Assembly (NCBI GenBank): GCA_016715795.1
Contig: JADJXP010000001.1
Location: forward strand, 620,001 to 684,000
Length of the DNA: 64,000 nt
Reading direction: 5' to 3'
From: Chloracidobacterium sp.
GTDB taxonomy: Bacteria; Acidobacteriota; Blastocatellia; Pyrinomonadales; Pyrinomonadaceae
The notes beneath the pieces were generated by a model. It was given only the letters and a program-made list of their open reading frames with translations. It searched no databases and was not told where the DNA came from. Positions 24,161-33,117 of the stretch are shown piece after piece. The number at the start of each line of letters is the position of its first letter. The stretch's first letter is position 1. Made by a program: the position numbers and the translations under genes.

Positions 24161-24190
24161 TTGACAACAACGAACTTGCGCGCGTAAACT
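24161..24190 (+). promoter_or_regulatory. Sigma-70-type promoter of the rpmH-rnpA-yidC operon
   Basis: TTGACA at 24161-24166 and TAAACT at 24185-24190 are 18 bases apart, 43 bases before the rpmH ATG. Position and quality fit a strong promoter for a ribosomal-protein gene. The rest of the gap 23890-24160 holds the repeats listed at 23950 and 24069. Confidence 0.65.
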
Positions 24191-24220
24191 CAAAGTTTTC
24201 ACTCATCGGGTGAATACTTG

Positions 24221-24754
24221 ATGGAGAGCGATTATGCCGAAGAGAACGTTTCAACCAAACAACCGCCGCCGCGCAAAAAAGCACGGCTTCAGGGCGAGGA
24301 TGGCGACCAAGAACGGCCGGGCCGTGTTGGCGCGCCGGAGAGCGAAGGGGCGCAAGCGATTGACAGTCGAGCACTATTAGGGCTTGACCTGCCGAAAGAG
24401 GCTCGGCTTCTGAAAAGGGCCGAGTTTCTTCGCGTTTACGAACAAGGAAAGCGCATCGAAGGCCGTTTTATGACGGTCTTTGTTTTGCCGTCAAGACACG
24501 TTCGCCACCGCGTCGGCGTGACCGCGACAAAAAAAGCGATCGGCAAATCGCACGACCGCAATCGATGCAAACGGCTCCTTAGAGAGAGCTTCAGATTGAG
24601 CCGTGCAGAACTGGAGTGTGTGGTTCACCGTTATGATTGGGTGCTAAACGCGCGGCGAAGCCTGCTGAAGACAAAGCTCGATAAGCCGCTGGCAGAGTTC
24701 AAAGGGATCGTTATGAAGATGGCCACAGAGAACATCGAGCCCTCGGAGAAATAG
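24221..24754 (+). CDS. rnpA: Ribonuclease P protein component, with rpmH nested in its 5' part
   Basis: 177 residues from ATG 24221; the usual length is 110-130. The conserved RnpA domain is residues 60-165: EARLLKRAEFLRVYEQGKR, FVLPSRHVRHRVGVTATKK, and the RNR box KSHDRNRCKRLLRESFR that contacts RNase P RNA. The first 55 residues (ESDYAEENVSTKQPPPRKKA onward) are low-complexity and are simply the other frame of rpmH. Between 24221 and the conserved domain there is no ATG, GTG or TTG in this frame, so initiation must be at or before rpmH, or at a rare codon. RnpA helps RNase P RNA trim tRNA 5' leaders. Confidence 0.85.
   Translation: MESDYAEENVSTKQPPPRKKARLQGEDGDQERPGRVGAPESEGAQAIDSRALLGLDLPKEARLLKRAEFLRVYEQGKRIEGRFMTVFVLPSRHVRHRVGVTATKKAIGKSHDRNRCKRLLRESFRLSRAELECVVHRYDWVLNARRSLLKTKLDKPLAEFKGIVMKMATENIEPSEK
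24234..24380 (+). CDS. rpmH: Large ribosomal subunit protein bL34
   Basis: 48 residues: MPKRTFQPNNRRRAKKHGFR, then MATKNGRAVLARRRAKGRKR and LTVEHY. This is the full canonical L34 with the family signature KRTFQPNNRRRAKKHGFRAR. GGAG lies 8-12 bases ahead of the ATG. The gene lies completely inside the open frame of rnpA, in another phase, and its TAG ends at 24380. Strong promoter upstream. Confidence 0.97.
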   Translation: MPKRTFQPNNRRRAKKHGFRARMATKNGRAVLARRRAKGRKRLTVEHY

Positions 24755-24799
24755 CGATTTCTTCCCAGTGTCCTCTGTGATCTCTGAGGCAAATGTCCG

Positions 24800-25009
24800 A
24801 TGAAGTTTTTGGTTCTTGATCTATTAGGTGTGTATAAAACGGTCGTTTCGCCGTTCCTGCCGCCTGCGTGCCGGTTTGAGCCGACATGTTCGGAATACAC
24901 GCGGCAGGCGATCGAGAAATACGGTGCGATAACTGGAATTTGGATGGGCCTTAAGCGGCTGCTCCGCTGCCAGCCGTTATGCGAGGGCGGACACGATCCG
25001 GTCAATTGA
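24800..25009 (+). CDS. yidD: Membrane protein insertion efficiency factor YidD
   Basis: 69 residues. VYKTVVSPFLPPACRFEPTC, then SEYTRQAIEKYGAITG and LKRLLRCQPLCEGGHDPV are the YidD signature, with the three conserved cysteines and HDPV ending. The protein lies at the inner face of the membrane by an amphipathic N-terminal helix and aids YidC-dependent insertion. TGATG overlap with yidC shows coupling. Confidence 0.95.
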   Translation: MKFLVLDLLGVYKTVVSPFLPPACRFEPTCSEYTRQAIEKYGAITGIWMGLKRLLRCQPLCEGGHDPVN

Positions 25010-26934
25010 TGGAAAATAACAGTAATCCTGGAAATCAATCTCGTTTCCTGATCGCCGCCGTCCTGTCGATGGTGATACTCTTCGGCTGGTCGTACTTCTT
25101 TGCGCCGAAAACACCGCCCGCAAACTCAAATTCGAATACCACGGCAAACAACGCTGCGAACAGCAATTCGGCGCCGGCACCTGCGGCTCAGCCGACGACC
25201 GCACCCCAACCCGAGAGCGCCGGCGTGACGCCAGACACGATCCCAAACCGGACGATCACGATCAAATCGCCGCTTTATGAGGTCACGCTCGACTCAAAAG
25301 GCGCGGTTGCAACGAGCTGGATCATCCTCAAGAACAAGTCGTCAAAAGGCGAGTATCCGGTCTATGCGGACGGCTCGAACTCAACGAACAAGAAGCCGCT
25401 CCAATTGATCTCGCAAAAGGCACTCGAGCAGAGTCCGAGAGAGGTCCCATTTCGGCTCGTAACAACGGATACGAATCTGACCGCGTCCGCAAACGAACGA
25501 AATTACCAGATCTCGGTCGCTGAGCCGGTCGTTACGTTGAGCAGCGGCGAAGAACGAACGGTCGAGTTTTCGCTCGTCGGCGACAACGGCATTGAGATCA
25601 AAAAATCCTTCGTATTCCGAGCGGATAGCTACGTCGCCGACCTGGCGATAACCGCAAAACAGAACGGACAGCCGATACCCGAAACGAAGCTTGCGATCGG
25701 AGCGAGCATCGGCGATCACGCGATCAATTACCACACGTTCTATCACACAGAATCGGAGGCGGTCGCTGCGGTAAACGGCGATATTTCGCGGCACTGGGGC
25801 AATTATTCATTCACCTATGACGCCACCGGAAAGGCGAGCCTGAGCGACAAAGGGCCCGTCGATTGGGTCGGTATGGGCGATGCGTATTTTGCGATGGCCG
25901 CGGTACCGGCCACGCCGGTGCAGGGTGCCGATTATCGTGCGTCAAAATATGACGTCAATATCGAGCCTGTTTATCACAGCATTTTTAGCTGGATCACGCG
26001 CAGCCCGACGACGACCGAAACGCGACATCTTGTTACGGCATTTATGCCGATTGCGGGCGATGGCTCTGTTACAAAGGTCTTTACGGGGCCAAAGGACTAC
26101 TTTCTCCTGTCAGAGCTTGGCGACACTATCAAGCCCGCGGACGGACGCACCGTTTCGGTCGTTAACCTGATCAACTTCAGCAATTATTGGTGGCTGCGTT
26201 GGCTCACCAAGCCCCTGTCGATACCGATCCTCTACGCGCTTCACTACTTTAATGTCGTAACCCATAGCTATGGTCTGGCGATCATCGTCTTTACGTTCTT
26301 CTTCTATATGCTGCTGTTCCCATTGAGGTGGAAGCAGTCAAAATCCTTCAAAAAGGCATCGTCTAACGCGCCGAAGATGAAGGAGATACAGGACAAGATC
26401 AAGGACCTGCAAAAGAAGGGCGTGCCAAACGATGATGCCCGCATGCGAGCGCTCCAGATGGAGCAGCTCAAAATGACCAAGGACGCGCTGCCTATCGGCG
26501 GCTGTCTGCCGATGCTGCTGCAGTTTCCGCTGCTGATCGCGTTCTACACGGCTATCACGATCGCGCTCGATGCACGCCAGGCTACGTTCCTATGGCTGCC
26601 TGACCTGTCGGCGGCAGACCCGTGGCATATTCTTGAGTTTGGCTTTGCCATCTCGATGATCCTGGCGATGAAATTTACCCCGACGGCCGCCGCGGTCACG
26701 CCGGAGCAGCAGATGCAGCAAAAGATGATGACCTGGCTTATGCCGGCGATGATGTTGTGGGTGATGTGGACGGCGCCGTCGGGCCTTTTGCTATACTGGT
26801 TCTTCGGCAATATCGTGAGTTTTGGCCAGCAGATGGTAATTAACCGTCTCAACAAGCCTGCTACCGCGCCGGGGACAGAGATCGTTGATAGCGTGCCGGC
26901 GAACGCTAAACGCATCAAAGCAAAGAAGAAATGA
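25009..26934 (+). CDS. yidC: Membrane protein insertase YidC
   Basis: 641 residues. N-terminal helix FLIAAVLSMVILFGWSYFFA (about residues 12-31), a linker rich in Asn/Ala/Pro (30-70), the large periplasmic beta domain (about 80-390), then the conserved insertase core: WLRWLTKPLSIPILYALHYF, TFFFYMLLFPLRWKQSKSFK with the key arginine, the cytoplasmic KMKEIQDKIKDLQKKG coiled loop, GGCLPMLLQFPLLIAFYTAI, and the last helices ending in KRIKAKKK. It inserts and folds inner-membrane proteins. ATG at 25009 overlaps the yidD stop; jag overlaps its end. Confidence 0.97.
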   Translation: MENNSNPGNQSRFLIAAVLSMVILFGWSYFFAPKTPPANSNSNTTANNAANSNSAPAPAAQPTTAPQPESAGVTPDTIPNRTITIKSPLYEVTLDSKGAVATSWIILKNKSSKGEYPVYADGSNSTNKKPLQLISQKALEQSPREVPFRLVTTDTNLTASANERNYQISVAEPVVTLSSGEERTVEFSLVGDNGIEIKKSFVFRADSYVADLAITAKQNGQPIPETKLAIGASIGDHAINYHTFYHTESEAVAAVNGDISRHWGNYSFTYDATGKASLSDKGPVDWVGMGDAYFAMAAVPATPVQGADYRASKYDVNIEPVYHSIFSWITRSPTTTETRHLVTAFMPIAGDGSVTKVFTGPKDYFLLSELGDTIKPADGRTVSVVNLINFSNYWWLRWLTKPLSIPILYALHYFNVVTHSYGLAIIVFTFFFYMLLFPLRWKQSKSFKKASSNAPKMKEIQDKIKDLQKKGVPNDDARMRALQMEQLKMTKDALPIGGCLPMLLQFPLLIAFYTAITIALDARQATFLWLPDLSAADPWHILEFGFAISMILAMKFTPTAAAVTPEQQMQQKMMTWLMPAMMLWVMWTAPSGLLLYWFFGNIVSFGQQMVINRLNKPATAPGTEIVDSVPANAKRIKAKKK

Positions 26935-27380
26935 ACGAGAATTGCGAAAAGGCGAGAGAGTTTCTTGACGGGCTCGTGACGGATCTCGGATTTGACCTCT
27001 CAGTGACCGTCGACTGGACAGATGAGGGCTGCCTGCTCAACTTGAGCGGCGGCGACGCGCATTTCGCCCTTGTCGAGAATGGAGAAATGTTGGATGCCTT
27101 CGAGGTGATCTTGTTTCAGGTCTATGGCCGCGAACTTGATCGTGAGCATCGTTTCATTGTCGATGCCGAGGGCTTCAGGCAGACGCGCAAAGCTGAACTG
27201 CATGCAATGGCTCGCTTTGCTGCAGATCAGGTCCGCAAGAGCGGACGTCCGTTCACGTTTGGCGTTCTTAATTCCACCGAACGCCGGATCATACATCTAA
27301 CGCTTCAGAAAGAGGACGACCTGTTGACCGAATCAGTCGGTGACGGCCGCGAGCGGCGCCTGCAGGTTCGTCTGCAATAA
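26931..27380 (+). CDS. Jag/KhpB-like KH-R3H RNA-binding protein
   Basis: 149 residues; lacks the N-terminal Jag domain. The KH-like part covers about residues 5-80 (CEKAREFLDGLVTDLGFDLS, LLNLSGGDAHFALVENGEML). The R3H part has RKAELHAMARFAADQVRKSG and the signature FGVLNSTERRIIHLTLQKED near the end. In Firmicutes the homologue (Jag/SpoIIIJ-associated) binds RNA and affects cell elongation; here position after yidC is the classical order. It overlaps the yidC stop by 4 bases. The gene is followed by a palindromic repeat before mnmE. Confidence 0.9.
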   Translation: MNENCEKAREFLDGLVTDLGFDLSVTVDWTDEGCLLNLSGGDAHFALVENGEMLDAFEVILFQVYGRELDREHRFIVDAEGFRQTRKAELHAMARFAADQVRKSGRPFTFGVLNSTERRIIHLTLQKEDDLLTESVGDGRERRLQVRLQ

Positions 27381-27383
27381 GAC

Positions 27384-27458
27384 TTAGCCACAGAAGACAC
27401 AGATTACTATGAGATATTCTTCTAATGTCTCTGTGCTCTCTGTGTGCTCTGTGGCTAA
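27384..27458. repeat. Imperfect palindromic repeat between jag and mnmE
   Basis: Arms TTAGCCACAGAAGACACAGA (27384-27403) and the complement at 27439-27458 match at 18 of 20 positions. Same family in style as the 59.3-kb copy (CACAGAG-type). Confidence 0.75.
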
Positions 27459-27466
27459 ATAGGCTT

Positions 27467-28837
27467 ATGGCGGATACGATAGTCGCACTCGCAACGCCCA
27501 CCGGCCGCAGCGGCATCGGCGTCATTCGCTTGAGTGGCGATGACGCGTTGAGAATCGTGCGTCGGTTGGTGGCGGATGAGGAATTCTCGCCGCATCCTCG
27601 ACAAGCACATTTGCGACGGATCTGCGATCCGGTAACGGGCGAGACGATCGATGATGCGGTCGTTACGTGGTTCAAGGCGCCAAATTCGTTTACCGGCCAA
27701 GATGTGGTCGAAATAAGCTGTCACGGCTCGCCGGTTGTCCTGCGTCAAGTGATCGACTTCTGCTTGGTCGAGGACGCTCGGTTGGCGGGCCCCGGCGAAT
27801 TTAGCTTGCGTGCTCTGGCAAACGGCAGGATGGACCTCGCCGAGGCCGAGGCGATCCGTGACCTCATTGATGCACAGACCACGGCGGCGGCCCGGCAGGC
27901 CGTCAGGCAGATGCAGGGCGAGATGTCGGCGACTCTCCAGCCGGTCAAGGACGATCTGCTCGATGTCATCGTTGTGCTGGAGTCGGCACTTGAGTTTGTC
28001 GAGGACGATCTGCCTGATGTTCAGAATGAACGCCTGCGGGAGCGTCTGCGTTCAATTGCAGACTCGGTAGAGAGGCTTGTCGACACCTACAAGGCCGGAC
28101 ACCTCATCCGCGACGGCCTCCGCGTAGCCATCGTTGGGCGGCCCAATGTGGGTAAGTCAAGCCTTTTCAATGCTTTACTAGGTTCGGACCGTGCGATCGT
28201 CACCGAAATCGCCGGAACTACGCGGGACCAGCTTCACGAGCGTCTGGTCATTGATAACATTCCGGTTTCTCTCATCGACACCGCCGGCCTGCGCGAGACT
28301 TCTGATATAGTCGAGAGCATTGGCGTGGAACGGGCCAAGGCTGTCATGGCCGATGCCGATATAGTCGTAGTCATGGTCGATGCCAGTGAGTCGCTGATCG
28401 CAGAGGACCGCAACATAATAGAATCTGTCAAAGATATCGAGCACCTGATCGCTTTGAACAAGATCGACAAAACCGACGCCGAAACCGTGGTTCGCCGGAA
28501 ATCTGAAATTTCAGATTTGAGATCTGAAATTGTTTCTTTATCTGCAAAAACGGGTGAAGGCGTCGATCAACTTAAGAACGCTATTCTCCAACCATTTCAA
28601 ACCTCGGATGTTCAGGCTGGGGGTTTCCTCATCACCGATGCCCGGCACCACGATCTTCTGCAGCGGGCAAGATCAGAGATCGAGGCTTCTATCCAACAGC
28701 TTGACGCCAAGCTGAGCGAGGAGATCGTCCTTATCGGTCTTCACAATGCCCTCAGATATCTTGGCGAGATCACCGGCGAAACCACGACTGAGGATATGCT
28801 AAGTCGCATATTCTCAACGTTTTGCATTGGAAAATAG
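27467..28837 (+). CDS. mnmE: tRNA modification GTPase MnmE
   Basis: 456 residues, standard length. MnmE with MnmG installs the cmnm5/nm5 group at U34 of certain tRNAs. N-terminal formyl-THF-binding domain ADTIVALATPTGRSGIGVIR, helical domain (PGEFSLRALANGRMDLAEAE), then the inserted G domain: VAIVGRPNVGKSSLFNALLG (G1), AGTTRD (G2 region), DTAGLRE (G3), LNKIDK (G4), LSAKTGEG (G5). The C-terminus ends with the functional CIGK motif with catalytic Cys. ATG at 27467 gives the canonical start. MnmG, its partner, is 2.3 kb downstream with a CocE-like gene between. Confidence 0.97.
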   Translation: MADTIVALATPTGRSGIGVIRLSGDDALRIVRRLVADEEFSPHPRQAHLRRICDPVTGETIDDAVVTWFKAPNSFTGQDVVEISCHGSPVVLRQVIDFCLVEDARLAGPGEFSLRALANGRMDLAEAEAIRDLIDAQTTAAARQAVRQMQGEMSATLQPVKDDLLDVIVVLESALEFVEDDLPDVQNERLRERLRSIADSVERLVDTYKAGHLIRDGLRVAIVGRPNVGKSSLFNALLGSDRAIVTEIAGTTRDQLHERLVIDNIPVSLIDTAGLRETSDIVESIGVERAKAVMADADIVVVMVDASESLIAEDRNIIESVKDIEHLIALNKIDKTDAETVVRRKSEISDLRSEIVSLSAKTGEGVDQLKNAILQPFQTSDVQAGGFLITDARHHDLLQRARSEIEASIQQLDAKLSEEIVLIGLHNALRYLGEITGETTTEDMLSRIFSTFCIGK

Positions 28838-28924
28838 ATGGCTCCGTGCGCGAAACATTCCGCGTGTATCATCCGTATCCGATGTGTCCTAATATCCCTA
28901 AGCCGTTCTAGGAGGCTTGCTGTA

Positions 28925-31078
28925 ATGCGATCAATATTGACCCAAACGGGCATCACACTGTTTCTTTTTTGCACGTCAGCGGCCGTAAACGTCGTCGGTC
29001 AACCACCTGCAACGATACAGACCGCGATCAAGATCGACTCTGCCGCCTTCGATCGGTTCGTCGGCCAGTACGAAGACGCTATTAACCTGGGCGGCCTTGT
29101 CTTTTCGTTCTTTAGGGAGGGCGATAAGTTCTTTCTGCGCGTGACCAACCAGGAAAAGGTCGAGATAGTTCCTGCCGCCGCGAACAGGTTCTTCAGCATC
29201 TCACCAAGTGTGCCGCAGGCTGAAGCAGAGTTTGTTCTGGATCCGCAAGGTCGCGCGACCGGCATGATCTGGCGACAGGGCGGCCAGACATTCAACACGA
29301 GCAAGACGGCTGACACTCCGCAGCGCGACACACGAGTGGCCTATACGCGGACCGAGGCAATGATCCCGATGCGTGATGGTGTCAAGTTGTTCACGATCAT
29401 CATGACGCCGGAGACGCAACCCGAAGCTTATCCCATCATGCTGGTGCGGACGCCATACGGTGTTGCGGGTTGGAATTCGGCGCGTGTCAACGGCGCCGAG
29501 GCAGAGCTGGTGAAGGACGGCTATATCTTTGTTTATCAGGATATCCGCGGACGCGAGGACAGCGAAGGCGTTTTTGAGATGCTGCGTCCGCCGCGCAACA
29601 AGCGCGATCCGAAGTCTATCGACGAGAGCACTGACACATACGACACTATCGAATGGCTGCTCAAGAATGTTCCCAAGAACAACGGACGCGTCGGTATCAA
29701 AGGTGTCAGTTATCCCGGCTGGCTTGCCGCGGTAGCGCTCATCGATCCGCATCCGGCCCTGAAGGCGTCATCACCACAGGCTCCGGTCACCGACCTGTGG
29801 ATGGGTGACGACTTTATGCACCACGGTGCATTCAGGCAAACGTACGCGCATGAATGGGCCGTGCCGCTCGAGAGCGCAAAAAAGGGCGGCGATGTCGAAT
29901 TTGACGATCCGGACATGTATAAGTGGTATCTGCCGCTCGGCAAGATGCAGACGATCGCCCCGAGTCTTGCGAAGAAGTCGCATTCATGGAAGGCCTTTCT
30001 TGAGCACCCGACGTGGGACAGCTATTGGCAGGCCCGAGCCACCAACCTCTATCTCAAGGATACCAGTGTACCAACGCTGATCGTCGGCGGTTGGTGGGAC
30101 CAGGAAGATATGTACGGTCCGCTCGCAATGTATAGATCGCTCGAGAAGACCGATCATGACGATCAGGTCTTCCTCGTGATGGGCCCGTGGAACCACGGCG
30201 GATGGGGCGGACGCGGACGTCGGCTCGGCTCCATCGATTTTGGCGCGGACACGGGACGATATTATCGGGGAGAGATACAAGCTCCATTTTTTGCTAAGTT
30301 GTTGAAAAATAAAGGCAACTTCACCCCGTCGGAGGCGACCGTCTTTCAGTCGGGATCGAATAGATGGATGACGTACGATGTATGGGCGCCAAAGGAGTTG
30401 GAGAAACGCTCGCTCTATCTGCAGGCTAATGGAAAACTGACATTTGATAGGCCCACGGAACGTGAGGATGCCTTTGACTCATATGTTTCAGACCCGAAGA
30501 ACCCTGTTCCGTATCGAAAGACGCCTATCCTCAAGACCTACACACAAGGTTCGACCTGGAGTTCATGGCTTGTCGATGACCAGCGTCATGCTGCCGAACG
30601 TGCGGACGTTCTCGAATGGCAGACAGACCCACTACAGTCTGATGTGACGATCACTGGCGATGTCACGGCGAGCCTTTTCGCTTCAACCTCGGGAACTGAT
30701 AGCGACTGGGTCGTAAAGCTAATCGACGTTTATCCTGCGGATGCTCAGCCATCTAATATGGCAGGTTATCAACTGATGGTGTCGGAAGAGATCTTTCGCG
30801 GGCGATATCGGAAAGGTTTTGAAAAGGCCCACGCGGTCGAAGCGAACAATCCGCTGGAATATACTATCGATCTTCGCGGCCAGAATTATTCATTCAAGGT
30901 CGGGCACCGCATAATGGTGCAGGTTCAGAGCTCATGGTTCCCTCTCTACGACCGCAACCCGCAGACCTTTGTGCCGAACATCTTCAAGGCGCAGGCCGCC
31001 GACTTTAGGCCGGCAACACAACGGATCTATCGGACAGCCAGGCATCCTTCACATATTACGGTTTCCGTAGCGAGATAG
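28925..31078 (+). CDS. Secreted CocE/NonD-family hydrolase (X-Pro dipeptidyl-peptidase-like)
   Basis: 717 residues. Signal peptide MRSILTQTGITLFLFCTSAA; then a beta domain of DUF3471 type (FDRFVGQYEDAINLGGLVFS to MIWRQGGQ, about 40-120), the alpha/beta-hydrolase core and a C-terminal jelly-roll domain. In the core: MLVRTPYGVAGW, FVYQDIRGREDSEG, then the nucleophile elbow GVSYPGW (Ser about residue 260), DP near the acid, and the His in GPWNHGGWGGRG (about 420). The family acts on acyl or Pro-peptide bonds, including alpha-amino-acid ester hydrolases and cocaine esterase. ATG 28925 has AGGAGG upstream. Substrate unknown. Confidence 0.93.
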   Translation: MRSILTQTGITLFLFCTSAAVNVVGQPPATIQTAIKIDSAAFDRFVGQYEDAINLGGLVFSFFREGDKFFLRVTNQEKVEIVPAAANRFFSISPSVPQAEAEFVLDPQGRATGMIWRQGGQTFNTSKTADTPQRDTRVAYTRTEAMIPMRDGVKLFTIIMTPETQPEAYPIMLVRTPYGVAGWNSARVNGAEAELVKDGYIFVYQDIRGREDSEGVFEMLRPPRNKRDPKSIDESTDTYDTIEWLLKNVPKNNGRVGIKGVSYPGWLAAVALIDPHPALKASSPQAPVTDLWMGDDFMHHGAFRQTYAHEWAVPLESAKKGGDVEFDDPDMYKWYLPLGKMQTIAPSLAKKSHSWKAFLEHPTWDSYWQARATNLYLKDTSVPTLIVGGWWDQEDMYGPLAMYRSLEKTDHDDQVFLVMGPWNHGGWGGRGRRLGSIDFGADTGRYYRGEIQAPFFAKLLKNKGNFTPSEATVFQSGSNRWMTYDVWAPKELEKRSLYLQANGKLTFDRPTEREDAFDSYVSDPKNPVPYRKTPILKTYTQGSTWSSWLVDDQRHAAERADVLEWQTDPLQSDVTITGDVTASLFASTSGTDSDWVVKLIDVYPADAQPSNMAGYQLMVSEEIFRGRYRKGFEKAHAVEANNPLEYTIDLRGQNYSFKVGHRIMVQVQSSWFPLYDRNPQTFVPNIFKAQAADFRPATQRIYRTARHPSHITVSVAR

Positions 31079-31102
31079 AGATGGTATGCTTTCAAATTCG
31101 CA

Positions 31103-32986
31103 ATGTTCGACGAAAGCTTTGATGTAATAGTGATCGGTGCGGGCCACGCTGGGTGCGAGGCGGCCTCGGCGTCTGCGCGTCTCGGGGCTGAGACCGCGCT
31201 TGTCACTATCAATCTGGACCTTATCGGGCAGATGTCGTGCAATCCTGCGGTCGGCGGTATCGCAAAAGGCCACGTCGTTCGAGAGATCGACGCGCTCGGC
31301 GGTATCATGGGCCGCGTGATCGATCGGACGGGGATCCAGTTTCGACTCCTTAATCGCTCCCGCGGCCCGGCCGTCCAATCACCGCGTGCCCAAGCGGACC
31401 GCAGCCTGTATCGAACAGAGATGCGGCGTGTCCTTGAAGCGACGCCGAACCTGCACCTTCGCCAAGGCACTGTCACTGACCTAAGTGTTGTAAACAATAG
31501 GGTTATAGGTGTGGAAATGCAGGATTCACGTCGTTTGGGTGCAAAGGCCGTCGTCGTTGCGACGGGCACTTTCCTCAATGGCACCATCCATACAGGGCGA
31601 AGGACATATTCGGCAGGCCGTGCCGGTGAACCGGCATCGATCGAGCTTGCAGAGGGCCTCAAGCGGCTCGGATTCCCAGTTGGCCGCCTGAAAACGGGCA
31701 CGCCGCCCCGACTCGACGGCCGAACGATCGATTGGGACGCGTTCGAACCTCAGGCACCCGACGAAAAGCCCGTTACTTTCTCATTTGCGACCGAGCATGT
31801 CGAACAGCCGCAACTCAATTGCTTTATAGGCTATACGCACGATCGGCTCCATCGATCGATCAGGGACAATCTACACCAGTCGCCCTTGTACTCCGGCCAG
31901 ATCAAGGGAATCGGGCCGCGGTATTGCCCGTCGATCGAAGACAAGGTCGTTAAGTTTGCCGAGAAGGACCGTCATCAACTGTTCCTGGAGCCAGAGGGCC
32001 ACAATACAGATGAGGTGTATCTTAACGGATTTTCGACCTCGCTTCCCGCCGATCTTCAGGTTGAACTTCTGCATATGATCGACGGTTTTGAGGCCGTAAA
32101 GGTGATCCGCCCCGGCTATGCGATCGAGTACGACTTTGTGGATCCACGAGAACTCAGTCCGACGATGGCTTCGACACGAATGGACGGCCTCTTTCTCGCG
32201 GGTCAGATCAATGGGACCACGGGATATGAAGAAGCGGCCTGCCAGGGGCTACTCGCCGGAATTAACGCCGCGATGTCGGTTTCGGGCCGCGAACCGGTTA
32301 CCATGCGACGCGATGAAGCCTATATCGGTGTGCTGGCCGATGACCTGATCCGACACGGCGTAGATGAACCATATCGCCTGTTCACCTCACGGGCCGAAGC
32401 TCGCCTAACGCTGCGGCACGATAACGCGGACCAGCGCCTTTCACCCAAGGGTCGTGAGATCGGGCTTGTCGATAATGACGATTGGGAACGCTTTAACCAA
32501 AAGCGCGATCGTATCGCTCGCCTTCGAAACACGCTTGACAACACGCGATTCAAGCGATCATCACCGCAGTATCAGGCGATATCTGAGGCACTTGGAACCG
32601 ATCTCGGAGATTCGATAACCTTGTCTCAACTCGCGATGCGACAAGGCTCAACAGCGGGCCTCGTCCATCGGATGCTTCCGGATGAGATACGCGATGAGGT
32701 TCGTTCGAGCGATTTGGAAACAGCCCTGGCCGACTCGCTCTACAGTGGCTATATCGAGAAGCAGCGCCAGGCGACCGAACGCGTGAATCATCACGACGCC
32801 CTGCGCGTGCCTGAAAACTTCGAGTTCCAGACCATAAATGGCCTCTCGAATGAAATGATCGAGCGGCTGGAACGCGCCAGGCCTCAGAACTTTGCCCAAG
32901 TCCGCAATATTAATGGGCTGACTCCAGCCGCGCTGTCTACCGTTCTTGTTCACCTGACCGCCCGATCCACCACGGTCGCAAACTGA
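31103..32986 (+). CDS. mnmG: tRNA uridine-5-carboxymethylaminomethyl enzyme MnmG
   Basis: 627 residues. MnmG binds FAD and methylene-THF and, with MnmE, modifies U34 of tRNA. FAD motif FDVIVIGAGHAGCEAASASA at the start, then GQMSCNPAVGGIAKGHVVRE, QFRLLNRSRGPAVQSPRAQA, the LKTGTPPRLDGRTIDW cysteine-less loop characteristic of MnmG, GYEEAACQGLLAGINAA and the C-terminal helical part with GYIEKQRQATERVNHHDALR. Length and all family blocks are intact. It begins 24 bases after the CocE-like gene and lies upstream of parA. Confidence 0.97.
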   Translation: MFDESFDVIVIGAGHAGCEAASASARLGAETALVTINLDLIGQMSCNPAVGGIAKGHVVREIDALGGIMGRVIDRTGIQFRLLNRSRGPAVQSPRAQADRSLYRTEMRRVLEATPNLHLRQGTVTDLSVVNNRVIGVEMQDSRRLGAKAVVVATGTFLNGTIHTGRRTYSAGRAGEPASIELAEGLKRLGFPVGRLKTGTPPRLDGRTIDWDAFEPQAPDEKPVTFSFATEHVEQPQLNCFIGYTHDRLHRSIRDNLHQSPLYSGQIKGIGPRYCPSIEDKVVKFAEKDRHQLFLEPEGHNTDEVYLNGFSTSLPADLQVELLHMIDGFEAVKVIRPGYAIEYDFVDPRELSPTMASTRMDGLFLAGQINGTTGYEEAACQGLLAGINAAMSVSGREPVTMRRDEAYIGVLADDLIRHGVDEPYRLFTSRAEARLTLRHDNADQRLSPKGREIGLVDNDDWERFNQKRDRIARLRNTLDNTRFKRSSPQYQAISEALGTDLGDSITLSQLAMRQGSTAGLVHRMLPDEIRDEVRSSDLETALADSLYSGYIEKQRQATERVNHHDALRVPENFEFQTINGLSNEMIERLERARPQNFAQVRNINGLTPAALSTVLVHLTARSTTVAN

Positions 32987-33000
32987 AACGAAGCTATATC

Positions 33001-33026
33001 AAAATTGTGGCACGTGCCACAATTTT
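33001..33026. promoter_or_regulatory. parS: parS-like palindrome 1
   Basis: A perfect 26-bp palindrome with the core TGTGGCACGTGCCACA. Canonical parS is TGTTTCACGTGAAACA; the two share the outer TGT/ACA and inner CACGTG, with a symmetric TT-to-GG (AA-to-CC) change. It lies between mnmG and parA. Confidence 0.7.
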
Positions 33027-33042
33027 CAATAAGTGGGGCCGA

Positions 33043-33064
33043 AATTGTGGCACGTGCCACAATT
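33043..33064. promoter_or_regulatory. parS: parS-like palindrome 2
   Basis: A perfect 22-bp palindrome with the same 16-bp core as the first site; the centres are exactly 40 bp apart, close to four helical turns, so ParB dimers would sit on one face. Its right end is 53 bases before the parA ATG. Confidence 0.7.
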
Positions 33065-33117
33065 CTCGATTGGCGCGATCCTGTTTTGCTATGGTAACTT
33101 AGGTAAACGCTACCTAA

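Noticed and set aside
33001..33064. parS-like palindromes as transcription terminators of mnmG
   Set aside because: The arms are continuous palindromes without loop or T-run, two identical copies occur, and the core fits parS better.
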